Source: EX4572-165 sp002254885 (GTDB taxonomy: Archaea > Thermoplasmatota > E2 > DHVEG-1). Taken from it: DNA of 64,000 nt. Below, piece by piece: positions 44,663-52,099 of this stretch (positions are counted from its first letter, which is position 1; every line of letters starts with the position of its first letter). A model generated the notes under the pieces. The model did no database searches. It was not told the origin of the DNA and saw nothing but the letters and a program-made list of their open reading frames with translations. The stretch covers positions 55,528-119,527 of the forward strand of contig JAOZSQ010000002.1 of NCBI GenBank assembly GCA_029939595.1, given 5' to 3'. Made by a program: the position numbers and the translations under genes.

Positions 44663-45505
44663 TTAAAGTATTGCACCAATAATGATTGCAACAATACCAA
44701 CAGCTGATGCGATTCGTAAGAGACTTACTGTTTTTGTTGTATTTCTAAGATCTTTTAAAGTTTCAATGATTGCATATAAACAGATAAAATCAACAATTGA
44801 AATGAAAATAAGGTATCCAATCTTTAATTGTCCAAGAATATATGGAAAAGGCGTTAGAATTATTGCTATGATTAATGCAACTGCTCCAACAATGGCAGCA
44901 TTTTTTTCACCAATTCTCATAGGTAGTGTCACTCTTGAAAGAAGATCGCCTTTAACATCTTCTACATCTTTTAGTATTTCTCTGCCAGTAAATAAGAAAA
45001 ATGCAATAAGTGAAAGGATAATTGATGCAAATGGCTTTCCAACTGCTGCACCACCAAAGGTAAAAGATATTGCACCCATAAATGCTACAAGAACATTTCC
45101 TGCAAAACCTTGATTTTTCATGTACACCTCATAGACATATAAAAGTCCTATTGACATCAAGACAATACCAAAACAGATGTAATTTATAAAGAATGAAATC
45201 ACAAGAGCAAGACCAAATAATACATATGAAAAATATAATGCTTCATTTGCCGTTATTCTTTTAGACGGAATAGGTCGTTTTGGATGGGAGATTTTATCTA
45301 TTTCATGATCAAAGAAATCATTATATGGCATACTTCCTGCTGTGGCAAGGCCAACAACGACCATTGCTAGAAGTAAGGGAATTGAAAATGGTGATGCACC
45401 AGCTATGATTCCGCCTAAATATGCCCCGCCAAGGCCAAGAAGAGTTGTAAATGGTCGTATTGATTCAAAAAGCGCGATGCTTTTGATTGAAAGTGATCGT
45501 TTCAT
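44663..45505 (-). CDS. UbiA prenyltransferase, likely DGGGP synthase
   Basis: 280 residues and eight or nine predicted membrane helices. The first Asp-rich motif is NDFFDHEID (Asn62-Asp70) followed by ISHPKRPIPS, typical of archaeal digeranylgeranylglyceryl phosphate synthase. The second is DVEDVKGD. It would attach the second geranylgeranyl chain in archaeal ether-lipid synthesis. The ATG at 45505 is preferred (GGGGAT just upstream, TATA box 29 nt away); an ATG at 45517 is also in frame. Other UbiA roles cannot be excluded. Confidence 0.88.
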   Translation of the reverse strand: MKRSLSIKSIALFESIRPFTTLLGLGGAYLGGIIAGASPFSIPLLLAMVVVGLATAGSMPYNDFFDHEIDKISHPKRPIPSKRITANEALYFSYVLFGLALVISFFINYICFGIVLMSIGLLYVYEVYMKNQGFAGNVLVAFMGAISFTFGGAAVGKPFASIILSLIAFFLFTGREILKDVEDVKGDLLSRVTLPMRIGEKNAAIVGAVALIIAIILTPFPYILGQLKIGYLIFISIVDFICLYAIIETLKDLRNTTKTVSLLRIASAVGIVAIIIGAIL

Positions 45506-45775
45506 GTTATCCCCCATATTTTGAATTATTTGATCTTTATATGTATTATCTTCATTATTAATAAATATTTATAAAAATTTTTTAGTTAATTGACGAATAA
45601 TTCATAAATTATTAATGAATTTAAATTGAATGAGTAATCCTAATTTAAATATTGAAAAAATTTAATTTATTTGAAATGCAATATAAACAAATATATTGGT
45701 AACATAATTATAATTTCATGAAGAAAGTTGATAATACAAAAATTTATATTCAACCCATATTATATCATAAATTAT

Positions 45776-47281
45776 ATGAAAAAATTTGTCAATATTTTTA
45801 TCATATCTTCTTTTATCCTTTTATCGATGAATTTGGTTTCATGTGTTCAATCACAAGATCATATAATCCATTTTGATTGTCTTCAAACAGACAAGGTAAT
45901 TCATTATCTTAGTGAGATTAATTGTGGCCCATTACCAAATCATGATAATCATGATGGAGTAGATTTAACAAAACAATATCAAGAAGTTGGAATTGATTTT
46001 ATTCGAACTCATGATTTCAATGGTCCCACTGATGTCAGTTCAATTTTCCCAGATTTTTCTTTAGATCCATTTCTTGAATCAAGTTATAATTTTAGTATTA
46101 GTGATCGTTACATTTCGGGCATTATAAATGCAGGTTGTAAAGTTTTTTATAGGTTAGGAGAGAGTGCGAGTATTGAAGAACAGTTACGTCAACCTCCATC
46201 TAATTTTACAAAATGGGCTGAGATCTGTAAACATATAATCATGCATTATAATGATGGATGGGCAGATGGATATAATTATAATATCAAATATTTTGAGATT
46301 TGGAATGAACCTGACCTTATGGGTTTTTTCAATGGAACCGCAGGACAATACTATGAGTTATATAGGACAACTGCTGAAAAATTAAAAGAATATAATCCAT
46401 CATTAAAGATTGGAGGGCCATGTACATCTTCAATAAATAATGTAAATTATACAACGGGTTTTTTAACATATGTTTTAGAACATAATATCCCGTTGGATTT
46501 CTATAGTTGGCATATGTATGCCGATACTCCATTTCAAATATATGAAGCATCAAAAAATGTTAGAAATTTACTAGATAATTTTGGATTAAAATACACAGAG
46601 AGTATTAACACTGAATGGAATATCAATATAGGATTTCCACAGCGCGATAAAAACAATGCAAAAAATGCTGCATTTACAACAAGTACACTTACTTTATTGC
46701 AGGATACAGGGATAGATTATGCCTTTAGATATCGTGGAACGGGTGATAATAATTTACTTGCTCGTTTTATCGGTTTTGATTTATCATTATTTTCATATGA
46801 TGGTACATACAAAACACCTTCACTTTCATATAAAATTATGAACATTATGGAAAAGAAAACACCAAAACGTATACAAACAGAGAAAATAGGTGGATTATCA
46901 GGAATAACATATTTGGGAGGTATTTCGGAAGATCAATCAAATATCAGCATTCTTATAAGCAATTATGAGGTGGGAGATCAAGAGTATCAAATCATACTAG
47001 ATAATATCCCCTGGAACAGCTCATACACAATTGTTCATTATGTAATTGATGATAGTTCACATTTTGAAATAAAAGAGGAATATAAAATGAACTCATCTTC
47101 AATTGAGCTTTCTGAAACCATTAAAAGTTCTACTGTTCATTTTTTATGGTTAACAAACACATCATTAATTCCAGATGAAGGTCCAGAAACTCTTAAAATT
47201 CCGATATTAATGCAGTTAAAAATTCTTGATCCTATACGATTTATTTTTGCAATGGCATTCATGATGATATTCTTTGATTGA
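45776..47281 (+). CDS. Secreted GH39-like glycosidase
   Basis: 501 residues with a signal peptide (NIFIISSFILLSMNLVSC; the Cys might be lipidated). A clan GH-A barrel follows, with acid/base Glu178 in FEIWNEPD and nucleophile Glu280 in NTEWNI, the GH39 beta-xylosidase/iduronidase pattern. A C-terminal beta-sandwich (about 370-470) precedes a hydrophobic tail (KIPILMQLKILDPIRF). The upstream longer frame from 45728 lacks signal features. It heads the run of exported carbohydrate-active proteins and would release xylose or a related sugar from oligosaccharides. Confidence 0.85.
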   Translation: MKKFVNIFIISSFILLSMNLVSCVQSQDHIIHFDCLQTDKVIHYLSEINCGPLPNHDNHDGVDLTKQYQEVGIDFIRTHDFNGPTDVSSIFPDFSLDPFLESSYNFSISDRYISGIINAGCKVFYRLGESASIEEQLRQPPSNFTKWAEICKHIIMHYNDGWADGYNYNIKYFEIWNEPDLMGFFNGTAGQYYELYRTTAEKLKEYNPSLKIGGPCTSSINNVNYTTGFLTYVLEHNIPLDFYSWHMYADTPFQIYEASKNVRNLLDNFGLKYTESINTEWNINIGFPQRDKNNAKNAAFTTSTLTLLQDTGIDYAFRYRGTGDNNLLARFIGFDLSLFSYDGTYKTPSLSYKIMNIMEKKTPKRIQTEKIGGLSGITYLGGISEDQSNISILISNYEVGDQEYQIILDNIPWNSSYTIVHYVIDDSSHFEIKEEYKMNSSSIELSETIKSSTVHFLWLTNTSLIPDEGPETLKIPILMQLKILDPIRFIFAMAFMMIFFD

Positions 47282-47534
47282 TTTGTTTTCAAAATAAACA
47301 TATTAATCAGGTTAAATTGTTTGATAGGTTTAATTGTATTTGAACTTGAATTACATTTTTTTTTGTAAATATTATAAGTAGCGATTCTCTTTGGTTATCA
47401 AAATCATAATTTTTAAATCAAAATGAATAGTAATCCACACAATATATGAAAAAAAGGATATTAATGATACATATGTATCATATATTAACAACTGTTAAGC
47501 AAATATATAAATATTATAATAACCATAATAATTA

Positions 47535-47648
47535 GTGTAACAATCATTTGGAGGAAGAGAGGGGAAATTATTTTTGTCCCCTATATTATACCTCCTCTCT
47601 TTCTTACATTAAAACTTATTTTCAATAATGTGTTTTTTATTTTTTTTT
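47535..47648 (+). ncRNA. Candidate small structured RNA
   Basis: A TATA-like element (near 47503-47515) would place a transcription start close to 47535-47540. The transcript would hold AAGAGAGG (47555-47562), able to pair with CCTCTCTT (47594-47601), plus an alternative GGAGG/CCTCC pairing and an inner GGGG/CCCC stem, and would end at a T8 run. No plausible ORF lies inside. It could also be a terminator or the leader of a missed gene. Confidence 0.3.
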
Positions 47649-47756
47649 AATAGATGAGAACAAATATTCTTAGTATTAATTATAAAATAATATGAATAAT
47701 TATCTATCTGTTGAAATAAAAAATCTTAAATACCTAATGGTGTTGTCAAACTTTAA

Positions 47757-47779
47757 CTAGATTGTTTATAGTAATCTAG
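47757..47779 (+). promoter_or_regulatory. TATA box inside an inverted repeat, CxxC-protein promoter
   Basis: CTAGATT (47757-47763) and AATCTAG (47773-47779) flank GTTTATA (47764-47770), which ends 25 nt before the ATG at 47796. The TATA box thus sits in the spacer of an operator-like inverted repeat. Confidence 0.5.
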
Positions 47780-47795
47780 ATAGGAAATAGTAGAT

Positions 47796-47969
47796 ATGTA
47801 TAGAGACAATAGAGGCGGAGGGGGCGGATACGACCGTGGCCCTCGCGAAATGCATAAAGTAACATGTGCAGAATGTGGTAAAGAAACAGAAGTACCATTT
47901 AAACCAGATGGAACAAGACCTGTATATTGCAGAGATTGTTACCAAAAACGTAAACCAAAAAGATTTTAG
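47796..47969 (+). CDS. Small RGG/CxxC zinc-binding protein
   Basis: 57 residues: MYRDNRGGGGGYDRGPREMH, then CAEC, a TEVPFKPDGTRPVYC linker and CRDC, then a basic tail (QKRKPKRF). CxxC-x19-CxxC with FKPDGxRPVYCRDC is a small zinc-ribbon family common in archaea and some bacteria. The Gly/Arg-rich start suggests RNA or single-stranded DNA binding. GC content is locally raised in the Gly-rich start. No ribosome-binding site; the promoter supports a leaderless message. Confidence 0.88.
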   Translation: MYRDNRGGGGGYDRGPREMHKVTCAECGKETEVPFKPDGTRPVYCRDCYQKRKPKRF

Positions 47970-48289
47970 ATTTTAACTGTTTTTTAATCAATTCTTTTGG
48001 TTTAAAAAATAAAAATTCCTAAAATCATCTTTTTTTTATTTTATTTATAATTAAATACTTGGTTTACATCATAAAAACATAGATTGATATGTTCATCATG
48101 ATATTTTCAATTGTGAAATAGGTGAAAACTATTGTTTCACTATGCAATATTTTTCATCTATATTGGTATTAGATCATCTTAAAAGACCATAATTAATACG
48201 AAAACAATATAAGGCATTATTATCTTAATTATTATATAAAGATTTACACTATAAATATCAAGTAATAATTGAAAAAAAGGGAGAATAAG
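47970..48289. other. Intergenic region upstream of the xylanase-amylase gene (320 bp)
   Basis: A T8 run near 48030-48037 likely ends the CxxC gene. An inverted repeat (ATA-g-GTGAAA at 48118-48127 with TTTCAC-TAT at 48135-48143) may be an operator or hairpin. A TATA-like TTATATAAA at 48232-48240 is the likely promoter of the downstream small ORF and GH10-GH13 gene. Confidence 0.45.
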
Positions 48290-48379
48290 ATGCATATGAA
48301 AATTAGAAGTACTATTCGAAAAACCCTTTGTGTATTTTTAATTTATTTGTCGATGTTATGGAGAAATAGCTATGAATAA
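48290..48379 (+). CDS. Possible leader ORF overlapping the GH10-GH13 start
   Basis: A 29-codon frame begins with ATG at 48290, preceded by GGGAG with 6-nt spacing, the best ribosome-binding site in the neighbourhood. It reads MHMKIRSTIRKTLCVFLIYL and a short end, like an abortive signal peptide. It stops at 48379, just after the GH10-GH13 ATG at 48372. It may couple translation to the large gene or be a relic of an older N-terminus. Confidence 0.35.
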   Translation: MHMKIRSTIRKTLCVFLIYLSMLWRNSYE

Positions 48380-51300
48380 AAAAAGTGGTAGTTTGATAGT
48401 TTGCCTTTTAATTATACTTCAATTGAATATCTATGGATTGGCTCTTGAGGGAGATATCATTTACAATGGTGATTTCAAAAATGATTTAGATCACTGGAAT
48501 CTAGGTGGAGTCGATTCGTATTGTACCTATGATTTGATACCTGGGAATGATTATAATATTCTAAAAATAGATGTTTTTAATAAACCAGAGCAACTTTGGA
48601 ATGTTCAGTTATTACAGGAGTATAAAACCTCGGTGAATACGGATGACCTTCTTCTTTTAAACTTCAATATAAAAAATCCAGATAATAATCTAATTGTTGC
48701 AGTTCAGGACAATGGTGATCCATGGGAGAAATATATTTGGATTGACATCCAAAGTTCAAATACAACAGAACATTATACAATTGCGTTTGATGGTGGCCTT
48801 TACAATTGGGATGCAGAAGAGGTTGAACTATGTTTCTTTTTTGGAGAAAAAACCAGTCTTTTTGAAATATCAAATATTTCATTTAAGAATCTAGGGCCTC
48901 ATATAGATATTAATTCCTTAAATCCAGATATGATTTATCATCCATTTTTTGGAATTCAAAATAATTCAGATAATTGGAGACAACCCGCGCTTGAAAGAAT
49001 TGAGAAAATAAGGAAATCACCATTGACAATTTCCTGTATTAATCAGAACAATATTCCATTGGAACAAGTGGAAATCACGATAAATCAGACAAAAAAATAT
49101 TTTCCATTTGGAGTAGCTGTTGCTGCAAATCTTTATGGGGGTAGAGACTACAACCCGAAATATGTAGAAATGGTTGAAAAACTTTTTAACATGATCACTA
49201 TTGAAAACCATTTAAAATGGAAGATGATAGAAGGGGCATATCCCTCTGTTGATTATGTTTTTGATTGGGCGGAGGAACATAAAATCCCAATTCATGGACA
49301 TTGTCTTTTCTGGCCATCATTTCATCATTGCCCCGACTGGTTAGAAGAACAATCAACAGAAGATATCTATGAAAGTGTCATTTCACATGTGGATAACTAT
49401 TCGAAAGAATTCAAAGGACAGGTTGTCCACTGGGATGTTATTAATGAAGCAATAACAAATGATGAAATATGGGAGTTATGTGGGATTCAACTACTAGCAG
49501 ATTGCTATCTGAAAGCAAAAGAAAATGATCCTGAGGCTCTTTTAATGTATAATGATAATGGCTTGTTGATTAACAATCCAACAAAACAAGATCAAGTCAT
49601 AGAACTTATTCGAGAATTACAAGGACGAGGTGCACCAATAGAAGGGCTAGGAATGCAAAGTCATCTAGGTACCCCACATATTGTCACACCAGAAAATGCT
49701 TTAAAAAGTCTTGATAAAATGTCAAATCTCAACCTGCCAATATTTATCACTGAGTTGGATATTGGAACAGAAGGACACTGGGATTTTCAGGCTGAATACA
49801 TCAGAGATTTGCTTACTGCATTATACAGTCATGAATCGGTTCATGGTATCATTCAATGGGGTTTCTGGGAGGGTCATCATTGGAGACCTGATACTGCATT
49901 ATATACCACAGATTGGACTCCTCGACCTGCAGGGTTAGCATTTGAAGAGATCATGTTCAATGAATGGGAAACCCATGTAACACGTATTACTAATCAATCT
50001 GGAATAGTATCAGAGGAATGTTTTCATGGTGATTTTGAAATAACTGCAAAATATGATAATAATATTATTACAAATACAATTACGGTACTTCAAAATGAAA
50101 CTGCTTCTCTAACTGTAATTATCCATACTGATAATATGCCGCCATCTACTCCTTTGATAAATGGACCAACGAATGGAAAAGCAGGAAATCGATATGAATA
50201 TAGTTTTTCATCATCAGATCCAGATGATGATAATTTATCATACACTATAAATTGGGGAGATGGAACAATTGAAGGATGGATGGGCCCATATGTTTCAGGT
50301 GAACCCATTTCTTTGAATCACACATGGGCTGAAAAAGGAAGTTATCCAATCCATGTGAAGGCAAAAGATATTCATAGTGCTGAAAGTGAATGGGGAACGG
50401 TTGAAGTATCTATATCAAATTCAAAACAAAAACATCGATTCTCATTAATGAATCTAGTAGATATTCTATATGAAAGACACCCAATATTAGCACGAATTAT
50501 CGAATATTTCATATTAAAAGTTAGAGAAACAGATGAACAAACTCTTTTGTTTCCACCGATAAAAGATAGCCCTATTTATGAAGTAAATATCGATTATTAT
50601 CTCAATCATTCATTTCAGGATTTAACAAATGATATCCCTCGTATCGCAGAACTTGGTATCCATACCATGTATATTCTTCCAATCATGGAAACCGTATATC
50701 CTGACCCCGATGTAGCATATCTCATTAAAGATCATTATGTCATTAATCCTCGTTTTGGAAATGGGGATGATTTAAGTACACTTGTCGAAACTGCTCATAC
50801 CTATAATATCCGGGTTCTTCTTGATTTTGTGACCTCTCTTGCATATGAAGGAAGCTATATAGCAGAAGAACATCCCGAATGGATTCTTACAGATAATAAT
50901 GGAGAGAAACAAAGATATTTCCCATTCCCAGATTGGGGGTGGGCTATTGATTGTGCAAACCCTGAAGTTATTGAATACTTCACAAATGTAGCAACTTACT
51001 ATATTGAAGAATATGATATTGATGGATGGAGGATAGATTCACCTCAAAACAATTACGATTGGACAATAATCACGAAAGATCATAGTAGGGTTTCTCTTTT
51101 ACAGACAATGAGATCAGCAATGAATATTCTAAAACCAGGGTCAATGTTGCTTTCTGAGGTTTCAGGACCAACATTTCTATGGGGAGAAAATGATAGCAAT
51201 GAACTACCATTGTTTGATGAAATGTGTGATGTGGCATATAATTATGAGTTCTGTGGATTTATGGGTGGATCACCTCTTTTTGGGTATCATTATGTGATTA

Positions 51301-51953
51301 CAAATGGATCTCCAACTCCAGACAATCCCTTAGTTGAGACCATTCTTGATGACATTGTCTATAACAAGGCAACATCAATGGAAGTAGTATCGTTTCTAAC
51401 AAATCAAACAATTCTTTATAATGGAACACGGGCAAACTTTATTGAAAACCATGATACTGAACGAGTATCCATTGCATTTCCAAAATCGCAAAAAACACTT
51501 TTTGCTTTGATTTCAACAATACCAGGGATACCTGTGATTCATGCAGGTCAAGAACAAGCCTCATCAAAATCGAAACAAAAACGTACTGACCCAATAAGAC
51601 CCTCTTCTGATGAAACATTAGAACCCTTTTATAAACAGATGCTACAGATCAGGGCTAATCATCCAGCGATTCGATATGGGGAAATTCATGATATTTGGAA
51701 TGGGGGAGATAATGCTATTGCATTTTTAAGAACCTATGAAAATGATCATGTTCTTGCGATAATGAATTTTGCTGATACACAAAATTCATGTAAACTCAGG
51801 ATCCCTCTGGAAAAAATTGGTTTATCTGAATCATCTACATATATTCTGTATAATGAGCTCACAGGAGAAAAACAATCGATATTAGGTAGTAATCTCTATG
51901 ATTTTGCTATTAATCTTGATTCGTATGATTTTAAGATTCTTAGTATTCAATAA
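48372..51953 (+). CDS. Secreted GH10 xylanase / PKD / GH13 amylase fusion
   Basis: 1193 residues. Signal peptide 1-25; CBM-like beta-sandwich about 27-175; GH10 endo-xylanase about 200-535 with acid/base Glu359 (DVINEAI) and nucleophile Glu461 (ITELDIG); PKD domain about 590-682; Lys-rich hydrophobic segment 685-718 (RFSLMNLVDILYERHPILAR). Then a complete GH13 alpha-amylase-type domain about 735-1100 with nucleophile Asp889 (GWRIDS), acid/base Glu929 (LLSEVSG) and Asp1028 (ENHDTE), and a C-terminal beta domain. Both active sites look intact, so one chain could attack xylan and alpha-glucan. GGAG lies 8 nt before the ATG. Confidence 0.93.
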   Translation: MNKKSGSLIVCLLIILQLNIYGLALEGDIIYNGDFKNDLDHWNLGGVDSYCTYDLIPGNDYNILKIDVFNKPEQLWNVQLLQEYKTSVNTDDLLLLNFNIKNPDNNLIVAVQDNGDPWEKYIWIDIQSSNTTEHYTIAFDGGLYNWDAEEVELCFFFGEKTSLFEISNISFKNLGPHIDINSLNPDMIYHPFFGIQNNSDNWRQPALERIEKIRKSPLTISCINQNNIPLEQVEITINQTKKYFPFGVAVAANLYGGRDYNPKYVEMVEKLFNMITIENHLKWKMIEGAYPSVDYVFDWAEEHKIPIHGHCLFWPSFHHCPDWLEEQSTEDIYESVISHVDNYSKEFKGQVVHWDVINEAITNDEIWELCGIQLLADCYLKAKENDPEALLMYNDNGLLINNPTKQDQVIELIRELQGRGAPIEGLGMQSHLGTPHIVTPENALKSLDKMSNLNLPIFITELDIGTEGHWDFQAEYIRDLLTALYSHESVHGIIQWGFWEGHHWRPDTALYTTDWTPRPAGLAFEEIMFNEWETHVTRITNQSGIVSEECFHGDFEITAKYDNNIITNTITVLQNETASLTVIIHTDNMPPSTPLINGPTNGKAGNRYEYSFSSSDPDDDNLSYTINWGDGTIEGWMGPYVSGEPISLNHTWAEKGSYPIHVKAKDIHSAESEWGTVEVSISNSKQKHRFSLMNLVDILYERHPILARIIEYFILKVRETDEQTLLFPPIKDSPIYEVNIDYYLNHSFQDLTNDIPRIAELGIHTMYILPIMETVYPDPDVAYLIKDHYVINPRFGNGDDLSTLVETAHTYNIRVLLDFVTSLAYEGSYIAEEHPEWILTDNNGEKQRYFPFPDWGWAIDCANPEVIEYFTNVATYYIEEYDIDGWRIDSPQNNYDWTIITKDHSRVSLLQTMRSAMNILKPGSMLLSEVSGPTFLWGENDSNELPLFDEMCDVAYNYEFCGFMGGSPLFGYHYVITNGSPTPDNPLVETILDDIVYNKATSMEVVSFLTNQTILYNGTRANFIENHDTERVSIAFPKSQKTLFALISTIPGIPVIHAGQEQASSKSKQKRTDPIRPSSDETLEPFYKQMLQIRANHPAIRYGEIHDIWNGGDNAIAFLRTYENDHVLAIMNFADTQNSCKLRIPLEKIGLSESSTYILYNELTGEKQSILGSNLYDFAINLDSYDFKILSIQ

Positions 51954-52099
51954 AATATTTATGTTTAATGAAATGTAAAAATTATTTTCCATAATATTAC
52001 CATCTAAAAAAATAGATACTTAGTATTAATTTTGGAAAAAATATATAATATTTGAGTTGGATATATTTATTAGATATATTAAATAGGTGTAAAAAAAAA

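Larger units (their letters stand above)
47282..47795. other. Intergenic region holding a candidate small RNA (514 bp)
   Basis: There is no protein-coding frame of note. It contains a TATA-like ATATATAAATATT (near 47503-47515), a purine/pyrimidine inverted repeat and an oligo-T run (47641-47648), reported as a candidate RNA. At its right end is the promoter of the small CxxC protein. Confidence 0.5.

Noticed and set aside
44682..45113. A 143-codon plus-strand frame opposite the UbiA gene
   Set aside because: It is antisense to conserved membrane helices and Asp motifs of UbiA; composition matches a shadow frame.
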